A DNA stretch of 64,000 nt, from the NCBI RefSeq assembly GCF_003952505.1, contig NZ_CP034450.1, positions 4,898,001-4,962,000 on the forward strand, given 5' to 3'. Shown here in pieces: positions 9,251 to 19,905 of the stretch. The notes beneath the pieces were generated by a model. It made no database searches. It was given only the letters and a program-made list of their open reading frames with translations, and was not told where the DNA came from. The translations under genes were made by a program, and so were the position numbers. The stretch comes from Mesorhizobium sp. M4B.F.Ca.ET.058.02.1.1. GTDB taxonomy: Bacteria; Pseudomonadota; Alphaproteobacteria; Rhizobiales; Rhizobiaceae. The first letter of the stretch is position 1; the number at the start of each line of letters is the position of its first letter.

Positions 9251-11122
9251 ATGCAATATAGGCGCGATATCGCGGGCCTTAGGGCTGTTGCTGTACTTCC
9301 GGTCGTACTCTTTCATTTCGGAATTTCGGCGATCCCGGGTGGCTTTAGCGGGGTTGATATCTTCTTCGTCATCTCCGGCTACCTTATCAGCGGAAGCCTC
9401 TTGGATGACCTTGAACGCGGCCAATTTTCGATCGTCAACTTCTACTGGCGCCGTGCCCGGCGCATTCTGCCGGCTCTCGTCTTTGTGATGCTTCTCACCT
9501 GCATTGCCGCATTGTTCATTCTTCTGCCATCGGATCTGCGCGAATTCGGTCTTAGCATCATAGCTGCCTCGACCTTCTGGTCGAACGTTTTTTTCTGGAA
9601 AACGTCAAGTTACTTCTCGATCGATGCCGCGCTTCGACCACTGTTGCACACCTGGTCGCTTTCCGTAGAGGAGCAGTACTACATCTTCGCCCCAATCCTG
9701 ATGTTCCTAATCTATCGCTACATCGGGAAGCGCTGGCTGACGACACTTCTTCCGATAATTCTCTGCAGCTTCGTAATGGCGGTGATGGCGACATCGCTGG
9801 CGCCCACCGCCGGATTCTATCTGCTGCCGACCCGAATCTGGGAACTCATGTTGGGCGCCCTGCTCATGCTCAAACGCCCCCCGCCGTTGGGCAACAGATT
9901 CCTGATGGAGTCGGTGGGGTTGGCCGGATTTGGCCTTCTCGCCATCGGGTTCTTCGCGCTTTCGGAGAGCGACCCGTTCCCAGGCTACAACGCCTTGTAT
10001 CCATGCATCGGAACGGCCCTTCTGATCTATGTTGGCCAAAATTCCCCCTCGACGGTCGCCAGCCGCATGCTCGAAGTCCGGCCGCTGGTCTGGATTGGGC
10101 TCATCTCGTATTCTTTGTATCTTGTTCACTGGCCGCTCAATGCGTTCGCGCATTATCTTTCGTTCCAAAAACTCGATCCTTTGATGACCGGTGCGATGTT
10201 GGTAGCAAGCCTCGCATTGGCTGCATTCTCCTGGAAGTTTGTAGAGCAGCCGTTTCGACAGAAGAGGGCCTTCACCGCCCCGGGGCCTATCTTTGCCTTT
10301 TCAGCGCTCGCGATCGTTGTTCTTTGTGCCGGCGGAGCGGCGGGGGCGCTCGGCAACGGCTTTCCGCAACGGTTTCCGGACTATGTCCAGCGGCGCATTT
10401 CCGTCGGGGACTGGAGGAATGGCATCTGTTTCAACGAGGGCACCAGCCGGATCGAAAGCTGGAATATGGAGGATTGCACGCGCACTCGCGGTTTTCCAAC
10501 AACGGTTTTTTTGTGGGGCGACTCCTTCGCCGCGCACTATGTTTCCGGCCTGGGTGCTAACATAAATCGGTTGCAGGCGAACATCGTGGAATATACGTAC
10601 GCCGGCTGCCCGCCGATACTCTCTTACTACTCTTACGCTCGTCTTGATTGTGTCCGGTTCAATCGCAAGGCCTTGGACATCATCTTGGAAGCGGACATCA
10701 AGACGGTTATCCTCAGCGGTAAATGGAGTGACTATGAGGTCAGAGGCTTCGACGGTCTTCAGCAAACAATCGATACGCTTCGTGCCCTGGGCGTGCGCGT
10801 GTTTGTCATCGGCCAGTCTCCGCAGTTCCCAACTGACGTCCGGAAAATTGCGTTCTTCGCCAAGCGCCAAAATCTGGACGATACGTCCTGGCCGATGGCG
10901 ATGGACCCCGGCATCAACGAACGTGTGCGCTCATTTACCAAAGGCGCCACATTCATCGATCCGCTGAAATTCCTGTGCAGCGCAGGACGCTGCCCCTATT
11001 CCGACAGAGGAGAGTTTATGTATTTCGACTATGGTCATTTCTCTTCAGCCGGCGCCACACTGGCAATCTCGAAATACTGGCCGGCTTTTGGCAAAGACAA
11101 TGCTCTTCCTAAGACGAAGTAG
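9251..11122 (+). CDS. Membrane acyltransferase with SGNH domain (OafA/YrhL type)
   Basis: An integral membrane O-acyltransferase of 623 residues. The N-terminal half (about 1-370) is the acyltransferase-3 domain, with about ten hydrophobic segments and the typical opening MQYRRDIAGLRAVAVLPVVLFH and GGFSGVDIFFVISGYLI. The C-terminal part is a periplasmic SGNH-hydrolase-like domain with FLWGDSFAAHY (nucleophile Ser in GDS) and a late DYGHFSSAGA (Asp/His). Such proteins acetylate surface polysaccharides or peptidoglycan. The ATG is preceded by AAAGGAACCGCTGG. It lies 85 bases after the lipoprotein gene and could be read from the nod-box/ttsI transcript. The substrate is unknown. Confidence 0.88.
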   Translation: MQYRRDIAGLRAVAVLPVVLFHFGISAIPGGFSGVDIFFVISGYLISGSLLDDLERGQFSIVNFYWRRARRILPALVFVMLLTCIAALFILLPSDLREFGLSIIAASTFWSNVFFWKTSSYFSIDAALRPLLHTWSLSVEEQYYIFAPILMFLIYRYIGKRWLTTLLPIILCSFVMAVMATSLAPTAGFYLLPTRIWELMLGALLMLKRPPPLGNRFLMESVGLAGFGLLAIGFFALSESDPFPGYNALYPCIGTALLIYVGQNSPSTVASRMLEVRPLVWIGLISYSLYLVHWPLNAFAHYLSFQKLDPLMTGAMLVASLALAAFSWKFVEQPFRQKRAFTAPGPIFAFSALAIVVLCAGGAAGALGNGFPQRFPDYVQRRISVGDWRNGICFNEGTSRIESWNMEDCTRTRGFPTTVFLWGDSFAAHYVSGLGANINRLQANIVEYTYAGCPPILSYYSYARLDCVRFNRKALDIILEADIKTVILSGKWSDYEVRGFDGLQQTIDTLRALGVRVFVIGQSPQFPTDVRKIAFFAKRQNLDDTSWPMAMDPGINERVRSFTKGATFIDPLKFLCSAGRCPYSDRGEFMYFDYGHFSSAGATLAISKYWPAFGKDNALPKTK

Positions 11123-11529
11123 CGGGTCAGACGGCTGACAAGCACCAGTGCGGGTCCCTGTGATTGCTCCTGCTTCGGCAGCAGCCGCGACGATGGAGCT
11201 GTTCAGGTTTAAGGCCACCCGATAGCGACCTAGGATGGGTGCTGCCACGCGGATCGGACTAAGCGTGCATTATCACGTAAATGTTGAGAGAATGAATGGC
11301 GCCGCGAAGGGCAATTCCAGCCATCCACAGCGACAGGCGTGTCGCGGTCCCGACATAGCAGTGGCACTTACCTGACACGGCCTCACACTGCCCTCTAAAC
11401 GGCCCCGAATTTGAACTGACCACCCCTGGCCGGTTCATTGGGCAGGTCAAGGGCTAGGCTGTATTACACAGGGCTCACCCCTTTCAGTCTCAAGTTGGTA
11501 CGATGGGCCGTGGACGGTCGATGCAGACT
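11123..11529. other. Intergenic, no gene recognised
   Basis: About 400 bases between the convergent acyltransferase and porin genes. No conserved frame was seen apart from the IS3 scrap that follows. Confidence 0.4.
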
Positions 11530-11610
11530 TCAAGGATGGCGAAAGAAGCTCTCTATGCGTGCGTTGTCGAGGCAAGTGCCTTTGCCAGAGATGCTCGCGG
11601 CTGGAGAGAT
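11530..11610 (-). pseudogene. IS3-family transposase OrfB scrap
   Basis: On the minus strand the frame reads SISGKGTCLDNARIESFF, matching the strongly conserved SMSRKGNCYDNAVAESFF block around the third catalytic acidic residue of IS3-type OrfB integrases. The match ends within a few codons on either side. It directly abuts the 3' end of the porin gene. Only this fragment survives. Confidence 0.65.
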
Positions 11611-11611
11611 T

Positions 11612-12751
11612 TCAAAATGAGCGTTGGAAGCGGAGAATGCCGCCGACGCTGTTCGGCTTGCTCGTGCCCTTGACGGTGGTAGGGTCGGCAGGGCCGACGC
11701 CAAAGTTGCCGTAGCGGTCGTAATCGACCTCGGCTGTGACCGTGAAGCCAGGAACGACCATATAGACGACGTTTGCAGCCAAACCAGAATTCTTGAGCTG
11801 ATCACTCGAGACCTGAAAGTTGAACGAAGTTTTCTCGTCAAACTCGTAGGTGGCGCCCGCCCAGAAAGCCCACTGGCCGTTCCAGATTTTGTACGAGCCG
11901 CGCACATGATTGGCGATTGCGCCGTTTGAGTCCTCGTTGAGACTGCCATTGGAACCGTAGCCGAACAGTCCAAACAGCGACAGCTGGTTTGTGACAGCGA
12001 CGTCGACACGGATCTTGCCGGCCAAAGCTTCGTAGTTGCTGTCATAAGCCGCGACGCCGGTGATCGAGCCCCAGCCTTGCGTGTATTTCAAGCCGGCGAC
12101 AACGTGCGGAATATAGCTGTCGATAGTACCGGCTGAGCCCGATCCTTGTTCGAGCGAAATCACGGTCGAAATGCCGTTGCCGGCGTCGAAGTAGTACTGA
12201 GCCACGTTGGTGTCGAAGCCGGCCGACCGAACGAGCATACTATCGAGAACGTTGCCAGCGTAGCTTACAAACGTATCGAAGGCCGACCCGTCCTTGCCAA
12301 CTCGCAGGCCCCCCAGCTCGACCCAGGCAGAAGCCAGTGCGAGGCCGCTGTTGAAACCATAGTTCTGAGGACTGTCACGCGAGTTAGCGCTATTGCCAAA
12401 ATTCACGTGGGTTTCGGTATAGGTCGTCAACGCGCCGAGCTCGGTCTGCTGGCCGCTCCAAGTTTTGAACGTGAAGCGTGTGTTGTTTCGCCAAGTGCCT
12501 TGGTCCTCGCCAGTTCTCACATCCGAGGTTCTTGCGCTGTCATACGATCGGACATCACCCAGGCCGATATCATAACGGACATAGCCGCCGATGCGCAGGC
12601 AGGTCTCGGTGTTGGGAATATAGAAATACCCCGAGCCGAGGACGTCGCAGATCTTGATGTACTCGGCCGGTTCCCGCTCGGCGCCAGCTGCTCGAACGAC
12701 GGAGGCGGCGATCAGAGCAGTTAAGCCGAGAAGACGAATCTTGATGTACAT
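11612..12751 (-). CDS. Outer-membrane porin (RopA/Omp2b-type, Porin_2)
   Basis: A general diffusion porin of 379 residues. I start at the ATG at 12751 (MYIKIRLLGLTALIAASVVRAAGAE), which gives a signal peptide and has GGAG 10 bases upstream; the frame is open much further but upstream codons are not porin-like. Hallmarks are YIKICDVLGSGYFYIPNTETCLRIGGYVRYDIG after the signal (two Cys) and a C-terminal strand ending in Phe (GGILRFQRSF). The alternating strand pattern runs throughout. A long 5' region (12752-13376) without another gene probably carries its promoter. An IS3 fragment touches the 3' end, so a downstream terminator may be lost. Confidence 0.93.
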   Translation of the reverse strand: MYIKIRLLGLTALIAASVVRAAGAEREPAEYIKICDVLGSGYFYIPNTETCLRIGGYVRYDIGLGDVRSYDSARTSDVRTGEDQGTWRNNTRFTFKTWSGQQTELGALTTYTETHVNFGNSANSRDSPQNYGFNSGLALASAWVELGGLRVGKDGSAFDTFVSYAGNVLDSMLVRSAGFDTNVAQYYFDAGNGISTVISLEQGSGSAGTIDSYIPHVVAGLKYTQGWGSITGVAAYDSNYEALAGKIRVDVAVTNQLSLFGLFGYGSNGSLNEDSNGAIANHVRGSYKIWNGQWAFWAGATYEFDEKTSFNFQVSSDQLKNSGLAANVVYMVVPGFTVTAEVDYDRYGNFGVGPADPTTVKGTSKPNSVGGILRFQRSF

Positions 12752-13376
12752 GTCTAGATCTCCATGAAGGAATAAAAAGGATAGAGGCGTAAGAGCAAGC
12801 TTTACTCTAAATTTTGTGCGTGTTGTCTCCAATTTGTGGACGTAAAAGCGCTTGACATGGGAGGTTATCCAGCGTAAAAGCCACATGTACTTAGAATAGT
12901 GTTTTCTGCTAGGAGATTCATTATCGTTTATATGTGAAACACTCCGGTCAGACCGCTGCAGCCTCGGAATAGAGCAGCAAGCGACATGCCAACCTGAAGC
13001 GTAGATGCGGCCGACACCAAAATTGGGCCGACGCGCCTTCGTCTCGCTGGAATCACTTTTTTTGAGGGTCACTGCGAAAAGCAATGTGCGACACGGTTCG
13101 CCATGTTCGATATGTGACAGTCTCGTTTAACAGCGACGGCTTCCCGTCTGACCGCAACGGAGGCCGCTTCATGCGCTACCGAGAAGGATTACTGCGCGCG
13201 TGCGGTCCGCAAGGGCTGCGCCAGGAACAGAGGGCGTCCACGTCCGATGTGTCGCATGGTGGCCGAAGCACCTTTTCGCCGCTGTAAGTTCGCCGTGCAG
13301 GTACATTGCGCGGCCGATAGCGAGAAGGGATCGCACCCTGAAACGGTTGCCTAGGGCTCGCCTCGAGTAATTGGCG
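12752..13376. other. Divergent promoter region, no gene recognised
   Basis: About 620 bases between the divergent porin and small membrane protein genes. It is AT-richer just upstream of the porin, consistent with a promoter and untranslated leader, but no specific box could be assigned. Confidence 0.4.
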
Positions 13377-13790
13377 ATGAACAGCATTCTCGAGAACTTA
13401 GTCTCGACGGAAAGAGCAACGAAAGGAAGCCGCTTGGACGAGCACGATCCGAAGGAAGAACTGATCGAGACCATTTTCCGCAACGGCACAATCACTGCCG
13501 TGGGTATCCTGCTTGCCTTTTCGCTCGGCTTCCTCACTCATTGGGCGGCGAACCCCTTGCCATGGCAACTCTACGATCTGTTCGCCGTAGTGCCGATCCT
13601 GCTCGGCATCGCACTGCAGATGAGAGCGCTGTCCATGCTGCTCGACATGAGTTCCTTGCGCCGCCCCATCTACGAACGCGCCAATCGCATTTTCATGGTC
13701 GGCCTCATCCAGACCGCGTGTGGCGTCGGGATGGCGATCTTGGTCGATCTTTTCGGGATATCGGTAGGGGGCACGCTGCCCGGCGCTTGA
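13377..13790 (+). CDS. Small integral membrane protein, unknown function
   Basis: A 137-residue protein that I do not recognise as a characterised family. The N-terminal 40 residues are charged (EHDPKEELIETIFRNG). They are followed by three hydrophobic segments, roughly TAVGILLAFSLGFLTHWA, DLFAVVPILLGIALQM and FMVGLIQTACGVGMAIL. The ATG at 13377 follows a possible TTG two codons earlier. It stands alone between the porin and the hemN-like gene. The clean three-helix pattern supports a real gene. Confidence 0.6.
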   Translation: MNSILENLVSTERATKGSRLDEHDPKEELIETIFRNGTITAVGILLAFSLGFLTHWAANPLPWQLYDLFAVVPILLGIALQMRALSMLLDMSSLRRPIYERANRIFMVGLIQTACGVGMAILVDLFGISVGGTLPGA

Positions 13791-14285
13791 CGACAAGCCA
13801 CACCGCCGCTCATCGCTCGAAGCGACGTCAAGCTGGGGAGCCTTGTGCACCCCCTAGCGGCGCCTTCCTTTCATCAAATGAGCGGACGTCAGCTTTAGAG
13901 CGTCTCGGTGGCTAAAGCCGGTATGGTTTTTCGGCCGGCAGGGAAGGCCGCTGGCTGGACCTGGATGGCGTCTGACCGAGGCTTGACAGGTGCGTTGCGA
14001 CGTTTGGCGTCGGACATGAATTTCGCATTGCAAAGTTCTTCCGCAGACGCCTCAAGCACACTGCATCGGCGTCACGTACTCAAACGTTGAATGCGGCACC
14101 GCACCATCACCTCAGGCGGACCATGGCACGCGCGCTCGGTTGATACCGTCCTGTCCAAGCGAGACTGCGACATCGCCGCCTCCGCCTTGAAAACGCGGAG
14201 AAAGCGGGACGCACTGACTTAGGTCAGAGACAGGACGAGCGCGCAACGAAACAATGATGGATCAGCGACGTGGGACGACAGCTCC
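13791..14285. other. Intergenic, no gene recognised
   Basis: About 500 bases. CTGACTTAGGTCAG near 14214-14227 is a short dyad that could be an operator for the hemN-like gene, but it does not fit the FNR/FixK consensus. Confidence 0.35.
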
Positions 14286-15613
14286 TTGCACACCTCAATC
14301 CTGACAAAGTACCGGGACCCCCGGCCGCCTTGGTATACCATCTATCCGACTGTGCCAGACTTCTCTGCGGCGGTTGGTGCTGACGATTATGAGGAATGGC
14401 TGGGGGGCCTCCCGGCCGACGAATCGGTGTCGCTCTATTTCCACATTCCGTTTTGCCGATCCATGTGCTGGTATTGCGGCTTCCCTACCGCCGTCACCCG
14501 TCGCAACGGCCCGATCCTTAATTATTTGGCGTGCTGCGTCAGGAGATCAGTTTGGTGTCGGAGCAAGTTCGGCAAGGGCTGCCGGTGAGCGATGTGCATT
14601 TCGGCGGCGGAACGCCTCACCTTATCGGGCCAGCCGAGCACTTGGCGCTGATGGAATTTCTACGCCGCCACTTCGCTTTCAGCAAAACTGCTGCGATCGC
14701 CGTGGAGATCGATCCCCGAACGTTCACACCGGAAATGGCCGAACCCTTGGCAGCTACCGGTGTCAACCGCGCGAGCATCGGCGTGCAGAGCTTTGATCCC
14801 GATGTGCAAAAGGCGATCAATCGGATCCAGAGTAAGGTGCAGACGGCCGCTGCCGTCGAAAATCTCCGCCGGCATGGCGTTGGCCATATCAACTTCGATC
14901 TCATCTTCGGTCTCCCGAAACAGACTGTGCAGTCCTGCATCCAGACCGCGATGGCTGCGGTCGCCATGCGCCCCAACCGGTTTGCGGTGTTCGGCTACGC
15001 GCATATTCCTTCCGTGATAAAGAATCAGCGCCTAATCGAGCAGGCAGGTCTACCGGACGGCGATGTTCGCGCCGAACAGGCTGCAGCTGTCGCCGAGACA
15101 CTGGTTGGCGCCGGCTACCGGGAGATCGGGCTCGATCATTTCGCTCTGCCGGACGACGAACTCGCGCTAGCGCAGAAGACCGGGCGCCTGCGGCGTAATT
15201 CGCTGGGATACTCGGCCGATACTTGCAAAACCGTGATCGGCTTCGGCGCGTCGGCTATTGGCCGAGTCGGCGAGGGGTACGTTCAGAACGAAGTAACACG
15301 GGATTCTTACGCCCGGCACATCGCAAGTGGACGTCTGGCGACATCAAAGGGCCACCGGCTGACCGACGATGACCGGGTGCGCGCAGCAATCATCGAGCGA
15401 CTGATGTGCGATTTGGAGGCCGACGTGCCGACCATCTGTGCCGCCCACGAAATCGAACCAGCTCGTTTTCTCGATTCAGTTGAGCGTTTGGTGACGCTGG
15501 CTGAGGAGGGGATCGTGGACGTCGAAAACGGCTTCATCCGCGTGCGGCCGGAGCACCGCTTTGTTGTTCGCGCCGTTGCTGCTGCATTCGATGCTTTTCT
15601 CGCGAATCGATGA
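14286..15613 (+). pseudogene. hemN: Oxygen-independent coproporphyrinogen III oxidase-like, frameshifted
   Basis: Radical-SAM enzyme of haem synthesis, read in two frames. The first frame (from TTG 14286) has KYRDPRPPWYTIYPT and the iron-sulfur motif CRSMCWYCG (C-x3-C-x2-C). Near 14531 the homology moves to the next frame, with LRQEISLVSEQV, then DVHFGGGTPHL, EIDPRTFT, GVNRASIGVQSFD and the C-terminal HemN domain. One insertion or deletion around 14530-14540 separates them. The parts together have the normal length of about 440 residues. HemN genes often sit on symbiosis islands and serve microaerobic haem synthesis. As written the gene gives no full-length product; a sequencing error is possible. 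Confidence 0.85.
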
Positions 15614-15843
15614 GTTGAGGCCACGACTCCGAAGGCATCAGACCTTGTTTGGCGCTCGTCGGCATGGGCTCTCGCAGAAGACTCCGCAAGCGCATGCAGG
15701 GGACTCCACTTGACGCCGCGTTCATCATCATCTCGCCTGGGTGCGCTCGATCGCACAACTCGGAGCACGCTGCTCTCGGCGTGAGGCTGTGCTCTGCAAA
15801 GCACCGGTGATCCACCCTGTCCCTGGATAGCAGCTTGATGGCG
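15614..15843. other. Short intergenic stretch between convergent genes
   Basis: About 230 bases separate the convergent hemN-like and MFS genes. No clear stem-loop with a T-run was found. Confidence 0.35.
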
Positions 15844-17487
15844 TCATCTTGGAGGACGAGAAAAGATTGTCGAGGTACGGGTACGAATTGCCTCGGTCGT
15901 TCGTTCAATCGAAAGCACTGTCTGCGGAGGCACCTCTCCTTCATGCAGTGACAGGAGATGCTGGCCGACTTCCTTATCTGCTGCGGTGAGTCGATGATTT
16001 AGGCGGAGAAAGTCCATCCAGGTGGGGGTGCGGAATGTCTCCGTCCAAAGTGACGGTGTTTGCAGATTTCGCTGGAGCGTCCAGTTTCGTGCACCGGCAC
16101 GGCTCTGGACGTGTCGCCGCGTGCGCATGTAGCCCAGAAAGGCCTCGATATTTTCCTCCGATATCAAATACTCGACCTTGGCCACGATAGGGCCACTTCT
16201 GGGTTTCAGATCGAGAGCCACGTCCGGCGGATGAAAAACTGAACTTTCTTGATCCGTTTCTTCCCAGGGACGGACCGGCAACACGATCCCCGCTGCTGCA
16301 ACCAGCAACAGAGCGCCCGCGGCGCCCTCCAATGCTGAGGTCAAGGAATAGTTTTGCGCGACAGAACCCCAGATCCAGCTGCCAGCAGCCATACCGCCTG
16401 CGCTCAAGGCGTAGTAAATGGAGAGCGTGCGGCCTACAACCCACCTTGGGCTTGCCAACTGCACCGACACGTCAATGCCCGTCCAGGTGATAAGCCAACC
16501 CGCTCCGCCGAGCGCCAGCGAAATGGCCGCCACAGGAACCGACGATGTCAGGGCAAGGGAGAGGCAACAGACTGCACAAGCCACAGAGGCGAAGGCCACC
16601 AGCCTGTTTTGAGACGTGACCTTCCTCAAGAAGCCGTTGCCCATGCCCGCGATGAAAGCACCCATGCCGAAGCCGGCCAATAAGATACCGTAGACAATTG
16701 GCCCACTCTTCAACTGATCCCGGACGACGAGAGGGAGCAACGCCAGAATGGAGATGCTTGCCAATCCGAAAAGAGCTGCTCGGGCGGTCGCTGCCCTGAT
16801 CTCCAAAGACATCGCCGTAAAGCGCACTCCGTCATGAATTGCCGTCGTCATTCTCTCACGAGGGAGAGGCGAAGAGCGGACCTCCCATTTGGTGCGCCAT
16901 ATCGCGCTTATAGGCGCCAGATCACTCACCGCAGCCAAGGCGAAAGCGGCCAGCGGCCCAAAGACGGCCAGGATCACGCCCCCTAAGGCCGGACCAACGC
17001 TGCGCACAATGTTGTATCCGACGGACATAAGCGTCACTGCGGCCGGAATGTCGCGTTTGTGAAGGATATCGCCGACCGAAGCGTGCCAGGCCGGATCATT
17101 CAAGGCAAAGCCGCAGCCGGCCAGGAAACCTAACCCGAGAATCAGCCAAGGACTGACAAATCCCAGACCCACAGAAATCATCAGCGTCATCGACGCCGAT
17201 GCTATCAGGCAGTGTCCCGCAAACATCACCCACCGGCGGCTGAAGTTGTCGGCAATGGCTCCGGCGAAAACTGAGAGGAAGAACACCGGCAGTGTGGATG
17301 CGGCCTGGACGAGAGCCACCATAAGGTCGGACGCTGAAATCGTTGCCATAAGCCAACTGATGGCGACCGTTTGCACTAGCCAACCGAGGCTGGAAATCTG
17401 GGTGGCCGTCCAAATTGAGCGAAACACCTTGTTTCGAAATGGGGCGAGCGTCTTTGAAACGGGCGGTTGAGGATTTTCGCTCTGCAT
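15844..17487 (-). CDS. MFS exporter (MFS_3/EntS-like) with C-terminal monooxygenase-like domain
   Basis: A 547-residue inner-membrane transporter. Residues about 1-415 carry the 12-helix MFS_3 fold, opening PFRNKVFRSIWTATQISSLGWLVQTVAISWLM and with the loop FAGAIADNFSRRWVM. After about residue 430 a soluble tail (VEYLISEENIEAFLGYMRTRR...WTETFRTPTWMDFLRLNHR) resembles the antibiotic-biosynthesis-monooxygenase ferredoxin-like fold that often ends this rhizobial subfamily. Relatives include enterobactin exporters, but the substrate here is unknown. It is convergent with the hemN-like gene and stands alone. Confidence 0.85.
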   Translation of the reverse strand: MQSENPQPPVSKTLAPFRNKVFRSIWTATQISSLGWLVQTVAISWLMATISASDLMVALVQAASTLPVFFLSVFAGAIADNFSRRWVMFAGHCLIASASMTLMISVGLGFVSPWLILGLGFLAGCGFALNDPAWHASVGDILHKRDIPAAVTLMSVGYNIVRSVGPALGGVILAVFGPLAAFALAAVSDLAPISAIWRTKWEVRSSPLPRERMTTAIHDGVRFTAMSLEIRAATARAALFGLASISILALLPLVVRDQLKSGPIVYGILLAGFGMGAFIAGMGNGFLRKVTSQNRLVAFASVACAVCCLSLALTSSVPVAAISLALGGAGWLITWTGIDVSVQLASPRWVVGRTLSIYYALSAGGMAAGSWIWGSVAQNYSLTSALEGAAGALLLVAAAGIVLPVRPWEETDQESSVFHPPDVALDLKPRSGPIVAKVEYLISEENIEAFLGYMRTRRHVQSRAGARNWTLQRNLQTPSLWTETFRTPTWMDFLRLNHRLTAADKEVGQHLLSLHEGEVPPQTVLSIERTTEAIRTRTSTIFSRPPR

Positions 17488-17660
17488 GAGGTTTTGCTGG
17501 CCTTCGATGAGCGCTGCGATTTGAGCAAGTGGGTCGATACTTAGACATCGCGGAGCACCGCACGGAACCCAGCTCTATGGAGCTTGCCGGCGACTATTTG
17601 CGTATTGAGCCATTCTCATAGTCTCATTCATGAGCAGTCCTATGCGCAAGCGTTGCTTTG

Positions 17661-18644
17661 CTAAATTCCCACGACAAGCGCGCCGCCGCTGAGACCCGCA
17701 CCCGCTGCCGCCAAGAGGACTTTCTCGCCAGGCCGAAACGGCTGCGCCCGATGGGCGAGCGACAACGAGAGCGGGATCGTCGCGGCGGAAGAGTTGCCAT
17801 ATTCGGCGATCGTCTTGACCATCGAGTGATCTGTGATGCCGAGGTTCCTGCCGACCGCGTCGAAAATGCGAGCATTGGCCTGATGCGGCACGAAACGATC
17901 GAGGTCTTGCGGCCTCAGTCGGGCAGCAGTGAGCGCATCTCTCGAGCAGGCGGTCATCATCTCCACGGCCTTGGCGAACACTTCGCGGCCATCGGTGATC
18001 GTCATCCGGGTCTGCTCGAGGTCGAGGCCGCCATGGAACGGATTGTTGCTTCCACCGGCAGGAATCTGGATCAGCCCGTAACGCGAGCCGTCCGAATCCA
18101 CCGAAGCGCCGAGAATGCCTCGATCCGGGTCATCGCACGGACCGATCACCACCGCGCCGGCGGCATCGGCAAACAGCACGGCGCTGGCGCGCTCGGCCGG
18201 ATTGATGCGGCGGCTGAGGATGTTGGCGGCAATGACAAGGCTCGCTTTGCCATGCAGGCGAGTGAACCCGTCGGCGAACATCAGCGCATAGATGAAGCCG
18301 GCGCAAGCGCCGGTCAGGTCGATCGCGCCGGCGCGACCTAGTCCCAGCCGATGTGCGACCAGGGGCGCGCTTGGCGGCAGAAGATGATCGGGTGTGGAGG
18401 TAGCGAGCAACAGCAGGCCGATGTCGCCGCGGTCGATACCGGCATTGGTCAGCGCCATGTCGCCGGCGTGCGCGGCAAGGGCCGACAGCGTGTCTTCGTC
18501 CGCTGCCCAGAAGCGCGACCGTATCCCGGTGCGCCGCTCGATCCAGCCGGGTTCAAGCCCGAGACGATCTTCGATTTCCGGATTCTCCACCTTGCGCGCG
18601 GGCGCATGATGGCCAAGCCCGAGAATGCGCGATGATCGGCTCAT
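17661..18644 (-). CDS. bioZ: BioZ, KAS III-like enzyme of biotin precursor synthesis
   Basis: FabH-family condensing enzyme of 327 residues, the last gene of the bio operon. The thiolase-fold triad is visible: Cys in [13 protein letters not shown], His in VPHQANARI, Asn in EYGNSSAAT. In alphaproteobacteria BioZ condenses a glutaryl thioester with malonyl-ACP to start pimeloyl-ACP, replacing the BioC/BioH route. That role is established for the family; here it follows from the gene's place in bioBFDAZ. Its ATG (18642-18644) overlaps the TGA of bioA read in the repaired frame, implying translational coupling. The gene looks intact. Confidence 0.93.
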   Translation of the reverse strand: MSRSSRILGLGHHAPARKVENPEIEDRLGLEPGWIERRTGIRSRFWAADEDTLSALAAHAGDMALTNAGIDRGDIGLLLLATSTPDHLLPPSAPLVAHRLGLGRAGAIDLTGACAGFIYALMFADGFTRLHGKASLVIAANILSRRINPAERASAVLFADAAGAVVIGPCDDPDRGILGASVDSDGSRYGLIQIPAGGSNNPFHGGLDLEQTRMTITDGREVFAKAVEMMTACSRDALTAARLRPQDLDRFVPHQANARIFDAVGRNLGITDHSMVKTIAEYGNSSAATIPLSLSLAHRAQPFRPGEKVLLAAAGAGLSGGALVVGI

Positions 18645-19905
18645 GGCTTTGAGCCGAAGCGTTCGCCGGCCTCCTCGATGGCGTCATAGAGCCCATCCAA
18701 CTCGTTGCCGGTAATGCAATAGGGCGGCAGAAGGTACAGGACATTGCCGAGCGGGCGCACGAGCAGGCCGCGCTCAAGAAAAAAGCGCGCAGTTTTGGCC
18801 CGATCTCGGCCAGATAACCGGCTGAGCCGGTGCGTAGGTCGAGTGCCGCGATGGTGCCGGTTGTCCGGCAATCGGTGAAGCGAGGGTTGTCGCGAAAGCG
18901 TCGAAGCCCGGCGGCCTGTCGCTCGCTCAAGGCCGCGATCCGATCGGCCACCGGCTCGTCGTGCCAGATCTCGACATTGGCAAGTGCCGCCGCGCATGCA
19001 ATCGGATTGGCGGTGTAGGAGCTCGAATGGAAAAACGTCTTCTTGCGATCCTCGGAATAGTGAGCCTGGAAGATGGCATCGGTGGCGATCGTGGCGGCCA
19101 GCGGGATGGTACCACCGGTCAGACCTTTCGAGGTGCACAGGATGTCCGGCGAGACGGACGCCTGTTCGCAGGCGAACATGGTTCCGGTGCGCCCCCAGCC
19201 GGTCATCACTTCATCGGCGATCAGCAGCGTGCCGGCGGCCTCAGTGATCCTCTTCAATTCGGTCAGAACCCAGGCCGGATACATGAGCATGCCGCCGGCG
19301 CCGAGCACGAGCGGCTCGACGATCAGCGCGGCGGCGCGCCGGTCGCGGGAGAGTGCCTCGAACCGATCCAGCGTTTCCTGCTCGCGCCCGGCGGCCGGGA
19401 AGGGGATGGTGTCGACCTCGAACAGCAAGGGCTCGTAGGCGGCGTTGAACACGCCACGGGCGCCGACGCTCATCGCCCCGATCGTGTCACCATGATAGCT
19501 GTGCTCCATGACGACGATGCGCGAACGCGGCGCGCCGATGTTGCGGAAATAGCCGAGCGCCATCTTCAGCGCGACTTCGATTGAGGTCGAGCCACTGTCG
19601 GAATAGAACACCCGGTCAAGGCCGGCGGGTGCGAGGCCGACAAGCGCCTCGGCCAGGCGCTCGGCCGGCTCGTGGGTAAAGCCCGCGAAGATGATCTGGT
19701 CGAGGTTCGACGCGGTCGTCTCGATGGCCTTCATGATGCGGGGGTGGCGGTGGCCATGAGTGACGACCCACCAGGAAGAAATCGCATCCAGGATGCGGGA
19801 GCCGTCGGCCTTGTGGAGATAGGCGCCTTCAGTCAGCACGATTTCAGGGATCGAGGGCTCTAGCGCGTGCTGCGTGAACGGATGCCAGACTCGAGACTGC
19901 GCCAT
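18641..19905 (-). pseudogene. bioA: Adenosylmethionine-8-amino-7-oxononanoate aminotransferase, single frameshift
   Basis: PLP aminotransferase that makes DAPA from KAPA and SAM. Normal features are the N-terminal VWHPFTQHALEP, SSWWVVTHGHRHP, the PLP-Asp region LLIADEVMTGWGRTG and the Lys region TSKGLTGGTIPLA. At the T6 tract (A6 on the plus strand, 18779-18784) the homology shifts frame: before it PKLRAFF, after it [46 protein letters not shown], ending in a TGA that overlaps bioZ. With the shift repaired the protein is about 420 residues, the family norm. The homopolymer makes a sequencing error, natural slippage or a recent mutation all possible. Confidence 0.9.

Noticed and set aside
14210..14230. 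CTGACTTAGGTCAG as an FNR/FixK box for hemN
   Set aside because: It lacks the TTGAT-N4-ATCAA core, so it is only mentioned as a generic dyad.
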